A stretch of DNA of 39,639 nt from an uncultured Muribaculaceae bacterium (GTDB lineage: Bacteria > Bacteroidota > Bacteroidia > Bacteroidales > Muribaculaceae): contig CAMEPD010000014.1 in assembly GCA_945931475.1 (NCBI GenBank), positions 1-39,639 on the forward strand. The letters run 5' to 3'. Within the stretch, counting starts at the first letter, position 1. Every line of letters begins with the position of its first letter. Below, piece by piece: positions 1 to 7,826 of the stretch. Under the pieces are notes generated by a model that worked only from the letters and a program-made list of their open reading frames with translations, was not told the DNA's origin and made no database searches. The position numbers were made by a program, and so were the translations under genes.

Positions 1-6
1 TGAGAA

Positions 7-38
7 TTTGTGGAGTGGCAAGTGTATGGGTATTTTTG
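7..38 (+). promoter_or_regulatory. Promoter for sppA operon (Bacteroidetes -33/-7 type)
   Basis: TTTG at 7-10, a 20-base spacer, then TATTTTTG at 31-38. This matches the Bacteroidetes primary-sigma consensus TTTG-N19..21-TAnnTTTG and the same spacing seen at four other sites in this window. Transcription would start near base 44, leaving a leader of about 158 bases before the sppA start. Confidence 0.72.
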
Positions 39-44
39 CGTCTC

Positions 45-201
45 GTTTCATCCTCTGCGGTGGTTGCCGGCGTGCTTGCGGCTCGGTTGGCAAATCGGTG
101 TTGCGTGGCCCGACGTGGCCCGATGTGCGCTGATGCCTCTCCACCGCAATCATTCATGCCGATGGCCTCTCCGCGGCTAACAGACTTCTACGCAACGGAT
201 T
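45..201 (+). other. Long sppA leader with possible long-range stem; no gene seen
   Basis: No recognisable protein is encoded; the overlapping 107-residue ORF starting at 15 runs through the sppA start in another frame and has no family features. TGCGGTGG (56-63) can pair with CCACCGCA (141-148), closing a GC-rich region that holds two copies of GTGGCCCGA. It could be a structured 5' leader. I cannot match it to a known riboswitch, SRP RNA or tmRNA. Confidence 0.3.
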
Positions 202-1974
202 ATGTATTTAAAGAATTTCTTTATATCCCTGCTTGGCGCCCTCGCCGCCTTCTGGATTTCCATAATGCTCGTTTTCATAATGGGTGTTATCTTTTTAGCC
301 GGTTCGATTGTGTCGGCAATCAGCGGAATCGACAGTAATGTCGGCCTGTCGGAAAAAAATGTGATGATAATCCCTCTCGACGGGGCTATCGAGGAGAGCC
401 GCACTACCGTGGAATTTGCCGCACTTCTCAACAATCAGGACCGTCCCCGCGCCCTTGATGACATTCTCCGCGCTATTGCCGCTGCAAAAGAGGATGATAA
501 AATAAAAGGTATCTATCTGAAATGTTACTCGGCGTCGGCCGGAATCGCTACACGCAAGGCTATCCGCGACGCCCTTCTCGATTTCCAGAAATCGGGTAAA
601 TGGGTGGTAGCTTACTCCGACAGTTACAGCCAGGGTGACTATTATGTCGCTTCGATGGCCGACAACCTGTTCCTCAACCCGGTTGGCATGGTCGATATTC
701 ACGGTCTTGGTTCGATGGTTCCCTTCTTCAAGGGGCTGTTCGATAAGCTCGGTGTGGAGATGCAGGTTGTGAAGGTAGGTACATACAAGAGCGCTGTAGA
801 GCCTTACATCCTCACTTCGATGAGCGAGCCATCGCGCGAACAGACACAGGTATTCCTCGACAATATCTGGAGTGTGCTCACCAACGAGATTCACTCCTCA
901 CGCGATATCCCGGTAGAGACACTCAACCAGATGGCCGATTCGCTGGTGATGTTCTCAGCCTCAGGCAAGGCATACGTAGAGGACAAGCTCGTCGACGACC
1001 TCAAATATGAGCGCGAGGCCGACAATTTTGTAAAGAGTCTGCTCGAACAGGAATCAGACGACGACCTGCAGAGCGTCTATTATGACCGATATCTCCAGGT
1101 TGCCAAGGTTCCCCATGAGAAATCCAACAGCAACAAAATCGCTGTCTATTATGCATTCGGCGATATAGTCGATTACGGCAAAGTGGGTATCTCGGCCGAA
1201 CGGATGGTGCCCGATATTGTGGAGCTCGCCGAGGACGAGGATATTCAAGCCATGGTGCTTCGTGTGAACTCGGGCGGCGGTTCGGCCTTCGCTTCCGAAC
1301 AGATCTGGGAGGCTCTCAAATATTTCAAATCTCAAGGCAAGAAACTCTACGTATCGATGGGTGATTATGCTGCTTCGGGAGGCTATTATATCTCTTGCGG
1401 AGCCGACAAGATTTATGCCGAGCCCGTCACGCTGACCGGTTCAATCGGTATCTTCGGCATGATGCCCTGCGTAAAGGGGCTCACCGAGAATATCGGCGTG
1501 AATTTCTCGACTGTCAGCACCAATGCCAACTCCATCTTCCCGACCATCACCGAGCCGATGACCCCCTTCCAGTACAACTCGATGCAGAAGATGGTCAACA
1601 ACGGCTACGAACTCTTCACCAAACGCTGTGCCGACGGGCGCCACATTCCGCAGGATTCTATCAAGAAGATAGGTGAGGGTCGTGTATGGGATGGCCGCAT
1701 GGCCCGGAAGATTGGTCTTGTTGATCAGCTCGGCGGTCTCGACGACGCTGTATCGGCGCTGGCTTCGGCCATGAATTACTCCGATTACGAGGTGGTTTCG
1801 TATCCCAACAACAACCCCTCTTTCTGGGATATGGTGGCCGATTTCGATTCAGAAATGAAGGCTCGCGCCCTCCGCGATGAGCTTGGCGCGATCTACCCCG
1901 TATATCTCGAATATAAATCGATGGTGAACATGACGCCCGTCCAGGCCCGCGTACCCTTCATGATGGTACAGTAA
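202..1974 (+). CDS. sppA: Signal peptide peptidase SppA, 67K type
   Basis: This is a membrane-bound serine protease of family S49 that degrades cleaved signal peptides on the periplasmic face. The 590-residue length fits the long, tandem-domain SppA form found in E. coli. An N-terminal hydrophobic segment at about residues 8-37 anchors it. The Lys of GTYKSAVEP (K196) and the Ser of AASGGYYIS (S392) match the Ser/Lys dyad split between the two repeated domains. VNSGGGSAFAS just before the second motif is also typical. The ATG at 202 directly precedes the anchor. It leads a same-strand series with lpxK 40 bases downstream, an order usual in Bacteroidales. Confidence 0.95.
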   Translation: MYLKNFFISLLGALAAFWISIMLVFIMGVIFLAGSIVSAISGIDSNVGLSEKNVMIIPLDGAIEESRTTVEFAALLNNQDRPRALDDILRAIAAAKEDDKIKGIYLKCYSASAGIATRKAIRDALLDFQKSGKWVVAYSDSYSQGDYYVASMADNLFLNPVGMVDIHGLGSMVPFFKGLFDKLGVEMQVVKVGTYKSAVEPYILTSMSEPSREQTQVFLDNIWSVLTNEIHSSRDIPVETLNQMADSLVMFSASGKAYVEDKLVDDLKYEREADNFVKSLLEQESDDDLQSVYYDRYLQVAKVPHEKSNSNKIAVYYAFGDIVDYGKVGISAERMVPDIVELAEDEDIQAMVLRVNSGGGSAFASEQIWEALKYFKSQGKKLYVSMGDYAASGGYYISCGADKIYAEPVTLTGSIGIFGMMPCVKGLTENIGVNFSTVSTNANSIFPTITEPMTPFQYNSMQKMVNNGYELFTKRCADGRHIPQDSIKKIGEGRVWDGRMARKIGLVDQLGGLDDAVSALASAMNYSDYEVVSYPNNNPSFWDMVADFDSEMKARALRDELGAIYPVYLEYKSMVNMTPVQARVPFMMVQ

Positions 1975-2014
1975 GCCGCTCCGCCGAAATTTCACTCACC
2001 AAAACCGTTTCACA

Positions 2015-3106
2015 TTGTCAAAGAATAAGTTACTGTCAAATCTGGTGCTACTGCCCGTGTCGAAGCTCTACGGCTTCGTAGTGGGAGTGCGTAACTTGTT
2101 GTTTGACTGGCATATCCTCAAGGAACGAACATTTCCCGTTCCCGTAGTTGTGGTGGGCAACCTCGTGGCCGGAGGCACGGGCAAGACCCCGCACACCGAG
2201 TATATCATCGACCTGCTGAAGTATAAGTATCGTATCGGTATGCTCAGCCGCGGCTACAAGCGCCTCACCAAAGGGTTCGTGCTGGCTACACGGCGCTCGT
2301 CGCCCAAAGACATCGGCGACGAGCCTTATCAGATATATCAGAAATTCGGCCGCGAGATTACGGTGGCCGTGTGTGAGGACCGCTGTGCCGGCATCGAGGA
2401 AATGCTGCGTATCGACCCGAAAATCAATCTGATTGTGCTTGATGACGCCTTCCAGCACCGTTATGTGAAACCTTCCGTGGCGATAGTGCTCACCGAATTC
2501 AACCGTCCTGTGTTCTTCGACAAGATGCTACCGTACGGGCGTCTCCGCGAGAGCACCAAGTCGCTGATGCGCGCCGACATAGTGGTGGTCACCAAGTGTC
2601 CCGACCAGATTAAGCCGGTGGAAAACCGCATCTTTGTCAACGGCCTCAATCTCTTCCCGTATCAGAAACTTTACTTCTCCAAATACAATTACAAGCAGCT
2701 TGAGCCGGTGTTCCCCGACGAAGCTCCGCAGGCACCCTACCTGTCGTGGCTCAATCGTGAGGATACCATCCTGCTGCTCACCGGAATTGCCAATCCCGGC
2801 CCGATGGTGCGCTACCTGCGCCAGTTCAAGGCCAAGGTGAAGGTGCGCCAGTTCCCCGACCACCATATCTTTACGCGCCGCGATATAGATATGCTTCGCC
2901 GCCAGTTCGTCGAGCTTAACGGCGAGACAAAACTGATTGTCACTACCGAAAAGGACGCCGTACGCCTTGCCTGCAACCCCTACTTTCCTCAGAGTCTCAA
3001 GCCGTACCTCTATTACCTCCCCATCGAGGTGGAATTCGACAAAACCCAGGGCGAGACATTCGACGTGGCCCTGCAGAAAGCCATACTCTCATCCGGCAAG
3101 CAGTAG
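2015..3106 (+). CDS. lpxK: Tetraacyldisaccharide 4'-kinase (lipid A kinase), TTG start
   Basis: LpxK phosphorylates the 4' position of the lipid A disaccharide precursor at the inner membrane, the sixth step of the Raetz pathway. Residues 53-59 (GGTGKTP) form the Walker A loop after the family motif VVVGNLVAG. DDAFQHR corresponds to the conserved DDGFQHR. The 363-residue length is normal for Bacteroidales LpxK. The start appears to be TTG at 2015 (MSKNKLLSN), since no in-frame ATG lies before the conserved N-terminal hydrophobic segment. It lies between sppA and the purine phosphorylase gene, all on the same strand. Confidence 0.94.
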   Translation: MSKNKLLSNLVLLPVSKLYGFVVGVRNLLFDWHILKERTFPVPVVVVGNLVAGGTGKTPHTEYIIDLLKYKYRIGMLSRGYKRLTKGFVLATRRSSPKDIGDEPYQIYQKFGREITVAVCEDRCAGIEEMLRIDPKINLIVLDDAFQHRYVKPSVAIVLTEFNRPVFFDKMLPYGRLRESTKSLMRADIVVVTKCPDQIKPVENRIFVNGLNLFPYQKLYFSKYNYKQLEPVFPDEAPQAPYLSWLNREDTILLLTGIANPGPMVRYLRQFKAKVKVRQFPDHHIFTRRDIDMLRRQFVELNGETKLIVTTEKDAVRLACNPYFPQSLKPYLYYLPIEVEFDKTQGETFDVALQKAILSSGKQ

Positions 3107-3219
3107 CCGGAATCTACCGCATAACGGGTCGGCGCTGAACTTTCGACGTCCCGGCCGCATTTATATTTATTACTTGGCGCACGCCCGAATACGCGTGTGC
3201 CTTAATACCTGAAAATACA

Positions 3220-4032
3220 ATGTTAGAGAAGATTCGTCAGACAGCTGATTTTATCCGCTCAAAAGTGGATAACATGCCCAAAATCGCTATTATCCTCGGC
3301 ACCGGCCTCGGCCCGCTTGCCGACCTTATCGAGGATAAAACCGTGATACATTACAAGGATATCCCCAACTTCCCAGTTTCGACTGTGCAGGGTCACGCCG
3401 GAAATTTCATATTCGGCACACTCGCCGGCAAACGCGTGATGGCCATGCAGGGCCGTTTCCACTACTATGAGGGTTACGACATGAAGACCGTAACCTTCCC
3501 CGTGCGCGTAATGCGCGCCCTGGGTGTGGAGATTCTCATCGTGTCGAACGCTGCCGGTGGTATGAACAAGGAGTTTGAGGTTGGCGATGTGATGGTGATT
3601 ACCGACCATATCAACCTCTTCCCCGAGAACCCGCTCCGCGGCAAGAATTACGAGGAGCTCGGCACCCGCTTTCCTGCCATGACCGAGGCATACAGCAAAC
3701 GCCTTGTGGCCCTGGCCGACAAGGTGGCAGCCGACAAGGGAATCCGCCTGATGCACGGCGTATATGTCGGCACTACCGGTCCGACCTTCGAGACCCCTGC
3801 CGAGTATGAATATTTCCGCATCATCGGCGGCGACGCCGTGGGTATGTCGACCGTCCCCGAGGTCATCGTGGCCAAGCACGGCGGCATGGAGGTGTTCGGC
3901 ATCTCGGTAATCACCGACCTGGGCGGCAAAGACATCACTCAGGTTCCCACTCACGAGGAGGTGCAGCAGGCCGCCATTAAGGCCGAGCCTACCACCAAAC
4001 TCATTGTGCATGACCTGATTGCAGCACTTTGA
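3220..4032 (+). CDS. punA: Purine nucleoside phosphorylase (trimeric, PNP/MTAP family)
   Basis: The enzyme cleaves purine nucleosides with phosphate to the base and (deoxy)ribose-1-phosphate for cytosolic purine salvage. The 270 residues include the phosphate-binding ILGTGLGPL near residue 25, GRFHYYEGY, SNAAGGMN, and the purine-site region around TGPTFETPAEYEYFR and GDAVGMSTVPEV. These are typical of the low-molecular-mass trimeric PNP family rather than hexameric DeoD. A 113-base gap separates it from lpxK. I saw no clear promoter in that gap, so read-through from sppA is likely. The symbol follows the B. subtilis trimeric enzyme. Confidence 0.93.
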   Translation: MLEKIRQTADFIRSKVDNMPKIAIILGTGLGPLADLIEDKTVIHYKDIPNFPVSTVQGHAGNFIFGTLAGKRVMAMQGRFHYYEGYDMKTVTFPVRVMRALGVEILIVSNAAGGMNKEFEVGDVMVITDHINLFPENPLRGKNYEELGTRFPAMTEAYSKRLVALADKVAADKGIRLMHGVYVGTTGPTFETPAEYEYFRIIGGDAVGMSTVPEVIVAKHGGMEVFGISVITDLGGKDITQVPTHEEVQQAAIKAEPTTKLIVHDLIAAL

Positions 4033-4048
4033 GACTGTCCGGCTATCT

Positions 4049-4104
4049 GAGGCTGTTTAAAAAGAAATGTTAAACGTTCCGGTAGCCGATTTTTGGTTAA
4101 ATCG
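4049..4104 (+). repeat. Solo end of the dispersed GAGGCTGTTTAAAA element
   Basis: Starting at GAGGCTG, about 55 bases align with the inward-reading end of the 234-bp element at 30587-30820 and the copy at 39586. They share AAATGTTAA(A)CGTTCCGGT, then a TTTTTG and AAATC. Only one end is present, with several substitutions, so this looks like an old relic. It fills the gap between the purine phosphorylase and thiL genes and supplies a misleading upstream ATG (4067) in the thiL frame. Confidence 0.75.
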
Positions 4105-4108
4105 AAAT

Positions 4109-5188
4109 ATGGCAAAAGAAACAGAAATATCCCAGTTGGGTGAGTTCGGCCTCATCGACCGGCTTACCAAGGACATCGAACTGAAGAACCCGCAGTCGCT
4201 CCGTGGTGTGGGCGACGATTGCGCCGTCATGGAGTATAAGGATACCGAGGTGCTCGTCTCCACCGACCTGCTGGTCGAAGGGGTACACTTCGACCTTACT
4301 TATGTACCGCTGAAGCACCTCGGCTACAAAGCCGCCGTGGTGAACTTCTCCGACGTATACGCCATGAACGGACGCCCGCGCCAGATTGTGGTTTCGCTGG
4401 CTATCTCCAAGCGATTCACGGTTGAGCACATCGAGGCGCTTTACAGCGGCATCCGCCTGGCCTGCGAAATTTATGGCGTAGACCTCGTGGGCGGCGATAC
4501 CACTACCTCGCGCTCGGGCCTGGTTATCTCCATAACGGTTATCGGTGACGCTCCGAAGGATAAAATCGTGTATCGCGACGGCGCAAGGGATACCGACCTG
4601 ATCTGCGTCTCGGGTGACTTGGGCGCGGCTTATATGGGCCTGCAATTGCTCGAACGCGAGAAGGCGGCATCGAACGGACAGGCCGACTTTCAACCCGAAT
4701 TCGGTGGCAAGGAGTATCTGCTCGAGCGTCAGCTCAAACCCGAAGCCCGCAAGGATATTATCGAAGCCATCGACCGCGCCGGAATAGTTCCTACCTCGAT
4801 GATGGATATTTCCGATGGCCTGTCGTCGGAACTGCTCCATATCTGCAAGGCTTCGCATACCGGCTGCCGGGTGTATGAGGACCGCATCCCCATCGACTAC
4901 CAGACAGCGCTTATGGCCGAGGAGCTGAATATGAACCTCGTGACGGCTGCCATGAACGGCGGCGAGGATTACGAGTTGCTCTTTACCGTGCCTCTCCATG
5001 CCCACGAAACCGTGAAGAAAATTCCAGGCATCCGTGTAATCGGCCATATCACCAAACCCGAACTCGGTTGCGCCCTCGTAACCCGCGACGGCAACGAGAT
5101 GGAGATTCGGGCCCAGGGGTGGAACCCTCTGGCCCAAGCCGCCTCAGCGGCCTCTGAACAGCCCGGTCAATCCGGTGAAGCTAAGTGA
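4109..5188 (+). CDS. thiL: Thiamine-monophosphate kinase
   Basis: ThiL phosphorylates thiamine monophosphate to thiamine diphosphate using ATP. It has the AIRS/PurM-like two-domain fold. Near the N terminus are GVGDDCAV, STDLLVEGVHF and VNFSDVYAMNG, which match metal and ATP-site motifs of the family. Later come GGDTTTS and MDISDGLSSEL, and GGEDYELLFTV sits in the C-terminal domain. An upstream in-frame ATG at 4067 lies inside a dispersed repeat and encodes residues foreign to the family. I therefore choose the ATG at 4109 (MAKETEISQLGEFGLI), giving 359 residues. The gene ends before a bidirectional terminator. Confidence 0.93.
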   Translation: MAKETEISQLGEFGLIDRLTKDIELKNPQSLRGVGDDCAVMEYKDTEVLVSTDLLVEGVHFDLTYVPLKHLGYKAAVVNFSDVYAMNGRPRQIVVSLAISKRFTVEHIEALYSGIRLACEIYGVDLVGGDTTTSRSGLVISITVIGDAPKDKIVYRDGARDTDLICVSGDLGAAYMGLQLLEREKAASNGQADFQPEFGGKEYLLERQLKPEARKDIIEAIDRAGIVPTSMMDISDGLSSELLHICKASHTGCRVYEDRIPIDYQTALMAEELNMNLVTAAMNGGEDYELLFTVPLHAHETVKKIPGIRVIGHITKPELGCALVTRDGNEMEIRAQGWNPLAQAASAASEQPGQSGEAK

Positions 5189-5217
5189 TACCGGCTATCT
5201 GTCAGCACTATACCATG

Positions 5218-5260
5218 CGCCCTGCACAGGCACGGAAATCCACCTGCGCAGGGCGTATTT
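5218..5260. terminator. Bidirectional terminator between thiL and 5262-5786
   Basis: CGCCCTGC (5218-5225) pairs with GCAGGGCG (5248-5255). The stem is extended inward by AGG/CCT after a two-base internal loop and is followed by TATTT. It lies between two convergent genes, as expected for a shared terminator. Confidence 0.7.
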
Positions 5261-5261
5261 G

Positions 5262-5786
5262 TTATCTCCGGCCGTACTTTTTGGCGGCTTTGATGCACAC
5301 CGTGTCAAGGGCGCCTTCAAGGTCTGTGCCTTTCAGGTCCTCGAGGTGCATCCGCTCGATTTGCCGGCTCATGCGCTCGCGGGCAGCCTTGATTTCCGCT
5401 TCGCGGTCGGCCTCCATCCCGGCTATGCGGTCTACCTCGCCATCGCGCTTTGCCGAATTGATTTTCGAACTGTATTTGCGGTAGATAGCCTCGAGTTCAT
5501 GTGCCGAACGCTTGTAGAACGACTCAGTGTAGAGGTTCACGCCCCCTTTGACCACTGCAACCGAATCAGAGTCGGCCGGAGCTGTCACCACCGAGTCGGG
5601 TAGCACCTGCACCGGTGGTTCACGGTGGCTCCCGAAGGTCGATTCGCGGGGCGGGGCAGGCGTGTCGGGGGTGTTCCAGAGCCATATCCCGCCGGCAATC
5701 ATCACGAGAATCGCTATCCCGGCAATGAGATAGCGTCGGCTGCGGCTATTGCGGTTGTCGTCGTTGTTATTATTGAGTATTGGCAT
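5262..5786 (-). CDS. Membrane-anchored coiled-coil protein of unknown function
   Basis: I do not recognise this 174-residue protein. A short Asn/Asp/Arg-rich cytoplasmic N terminus (residues 1-18) is followed by one hydrophobic helix (about 19-37, ending GGIWLWN). A Pro/Ser/Asp-rich linker follows (about 38-80). The C-terminal half (about 90-165) is highly charged and helix-forming, with many Arg, Glu and Lys residues, and probably forms a coiled coil. The topology suggests a single-pass protein with a large extracytoplasmic domain. It is convergent with thiL and divergent from nusB. Confidence 0.7.
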   Translation of the reverse strand: MPILNNNNDDNRNSRSRRYLIAGIAILVMIAGGIWLWNTPDTPAPPRESTFGSHREPPVQVLPDSVVTAPADSDSVAVVKGGVNLYTESFYKRSAHELEAIYRKYSSKINSAKRDGEVDRIAGMEADREAEIKAARERMSRQIERMHLEDLKGTDLEGALDTVCIKAAKKYGRR

Positions 5787-5909
5787 ATCGGCAAGTTCAG
5801 ATGGCTTATTCTCTTAAGAAACGTGAATTGCGGCGGAATATTGCCGGTTTTCCGGTCACGGAGTGTCTAAAAAAACAGCCAATCTGCCTTACAACCCGCG
5901 AAATTTTTG

Positions 5910-5917
5910 TACCTTTG
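5910..5917 (+). promoter_or_regulatory. Probable -7 element of the nusB operon promoter
   Basis: TACCTTTG fits the TAnnTTTG consensus 21 bases before the nusB ATG. The expected TTTG at the -33 position (about 5886-5889) is not present, so this is weaker than the other promoters. The element lies in the divergent gap upstream of nusB. Confidence 0.5.
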
Positions 5918-5937
5918 CGCCGTAAGAACATTTACAG

Positions 5938-7365
5938 ATGATCAATCGAATACTCATACGAATCAAAGTGGTGCAGATGCTCTACTCTTACCTGCTGACA
6001 CGCAGTGAGTTCCGCATTGTCACGGCACCGGAAAAGGCAACGGCCGACGCCCGATACGCCCATTCGCTGTATCTCAACCTGCTGCTTCTCATCGAGGAGC
6101 TCGCGGGATATAAAGTAGTAACCGGCGACAACCGCGGAGCGCTTGACTCGCTTGGCTCGACCAATATGCTCTCGGGCAGCGCCGTGGCAAAAGCTCTTGC
6201 CTCTGATTCAGACCTTCGTGAAATTATCGTTTCCGGCAAATCAGGCATCGGCGAATTTGACGATGCCGCGAAACGTCTCTACGTCAAAATCACTCAGTCG
6301 GCGGTTTACACCGACTTCCGCCGCAAGCGCAAGGTACAGCTCGCCGACGAGGTGAAGATGTGGGATGTACTTCTGTCGACGGTGATTATGAAGGAGCCGC
6401 TCATGCAGGAGGCCGCGCGCCGAAACAGCGACTACACATTGGCCGGTTACAACCTCGCCTTCAGGATGGTATCGGACACCCTCAACAATTTTTCCGACAC
6501 GACGACAGCCCTCCGCAATGCCGAAAGTTCGCTCGAGGCGTCGCTCGACAAGGCCTACGAGCTGTATCATTCGCTGCTGATGCTTCCGGTATACATCACT
6601 CGCCTCGAGAGCGAACGCATTGAGGACGCCAAGGCCAAATATTGCCCGACTCCCGAGGATCTCAACCCCAATATGCGCTTTGTCGACAACCGCTTCGTGC
6701 AGGCCATAGAGGAGCATCCCGAGATGCAGGAGTATGCCTCCAAGCATGATGTCAGCTGGGAATCGGAGTATTACCTGCTCAAAAAACTGCTTGAACTCAT
6801 CAAGGAATCGGAGTATTACAAGGCCTATATGGAGAACGAAAACTCCACGTTGGCCTCCGACTGCGAGTTCTGGCGCACTATCCTGAAGAATGTGGTGTTC
6901 CCCTCCGACACTCTTGCCGAGGCGCTCGAGAGCAAATCGATTTACTGGAATGACGACTTGGCCGTTATGGGCACTTTCGTGCTGAAGACCATCCGCCAGA
7001 TGGCCACCACCGGCAACCGGGAGACCGCCCTGCTCCCCAAATACAAGGACGAGGTCGACGCCCGATTCGGTAAGGAACTCTTCGAGGGCGCCGTGGCCAA
7101 CCGCGAGGAGTACCGCAGCTACATCGACCGCTTTATCAACGGTTCGCAGTGGGATCCCGAACGCCTTGCGCTGATGGATATCGTAATCCTCATCACGGCC
7201 ATCACCGAGCTGATCAACTTCCCTTCTATTCCTGTGCCGGTAACCATGAACGAGTATGTCGAGATTGCCAACTACTATTCGTCGCCCCGAAGCGGCCAGT
7301 TCATCAATGGCGTGCTATACAATATCGCCAACTATCTTAAAGAGGAAGGTAAACTTACTAAATAA
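5938..7365 (+). CDS. nusB: NusB-family antitermination factor with internally duplicated N-terminal region
   Basis: NusB binds boxA RNA with NusE (S10) in antitermination complexes. The C-terminal part (about 395-475) is clearly NusB: WDPERLALMDIVI, FPSIPVPVTMNEYVEIA and SGQFINGVLYNI. Residues 202-353 match the long N-terminal region usual in Bacteroidetes NusB (DKAYELYHSLLML, EDLNPNMRFVDNRF, IYWNDDLAVMGTFVLKTI). Residues 1-182 begin with the family's usual start (MINRILIRIKVVQMLYSYL) and then appear to hold a diverged second copy of that region. The 475 residues compare with about 310 in Bacteroides relatives, from recall. It heads nusB-yajC-ybbR-coaE. Confidence 0.9.
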   Translation: MINRILIRIKVVQMLYSYLLTRSEFRIVTAPEKATADARYAHSLYLNLLLLIEELAGYKVVTGDNRGALDSLGSTNMLSGSAVAKALASDSDLREIIVSGKSGIGEFDDAAKRLYVKITQSAVYTDFRRKRKVQLADEVKMWDVLLSTVIMKEPLMQEAARRNSDYTLAGYNLAFRMVSDTLNNFSDTTTALRNAESSLEASLDKAYELYHSLLMLPVYITRLESERIEDAKAKYCPTPEDLNPNMRFVDNRFVQAIEEHPEMQEYASKHDVSWESEYYLLKKLLELIKESEYYKAYMENENSTLASDCEFWRTILKNVVFPSDTLAEALESKSIYWNDDLAVMGTFVLKTIRQMATTGNRETALLPKYKDEVDARFGKELFEGAVANREEYRSYIDRFINGSQWDPERLALMDIVILITAITELINFPSIPVPVTMNEYVEIANYYSSPRSGQFINGVLYNIANYLKEEGKLTK

Positions 7366-7367
7366 TA

Positions 7368-7392
7368 TACAATCCGAATCCATGGGATTGTA
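7368..7392 (+). promoter_or_regulatory. Hairpin in the nusB-yajC gap
   Basis: TACAATCC (7368-7375) pairs with GGATTGTA (7385-7392) around a nine-base loop. No T-run follows, so it is not a standard terminator. It could be a processing or attenuation structure that separates nusB from yajC, or it may be chance. Confidence 0.3.
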
Positions 7393-7428
7393 AATATATA
7401 AAACAGAATAATTTAATTAGATAAAGAT

Positions 7429-7785
7429 ATGTTACTTAACTGGATTATGCTTGATGCCGCCGCCAAGACCGGCGACGCCTCAGCCAGCACTACCGGAAAC
7501 TGGACTTCGATGCTCATGATTGTGCTGATTATCGCTATTTTCTATTTCCTGATGATTCGTCCTCAGCAGAAGAAGCAGAAGGAGATCAGAAAATTCCGCG
7601 AAGCACTCAAGAAGGGTGACCGCATCATCACCGCCGGCGGTATCCTCGGTCGCATCAAAGAAATCAAGGAGAACACCATGCTGATTTCGGTTGCCAACGA
7701 TACCACAATCGAGGTCGACAAAGGTTCGATTTATCCTTCGGCCGCTGACGCCAACGAGCAGCAGGCAGCAAAGGGCAACAATTGA
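7429..7785 (+). CDS. yajC: Preprotein translocase accessory subunit YajC
   Basis: YajC is a small inner-membrane protein associated with SecDF and the SecYEG translocon. This 118-residue protein has a short Ala/Thr-rich exterior N terminus, one strongly hydrophobic helix (about 25-43), and then the family signature FLMIRPQQKKQKE. This is followed by the cytoplasmic beta domain GDRIITAGGILGRIKEIKENT. The Gln/Ala/Asn-rich tail is typical. It follows nusB and precedes the YbbR-domain gene by 41 bases, an order seen in Bacteroidales. Confidence 0.95.
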   Translation: MLLNWIMLDAAAKTGDASASTTGNWTSMLMIVLIIAIFYFLMIRPQQKKQKEIRKFREALKKGDRIITAGGILGRIKEIKENTMLISVANDTTIEVDKGSIYPSAADANEQQAAKGNN

Positions 7786-7826
7786 GAATAGCCCTCTGAT
7801 GCCATCGGGACAGAAATGCTAAACCG

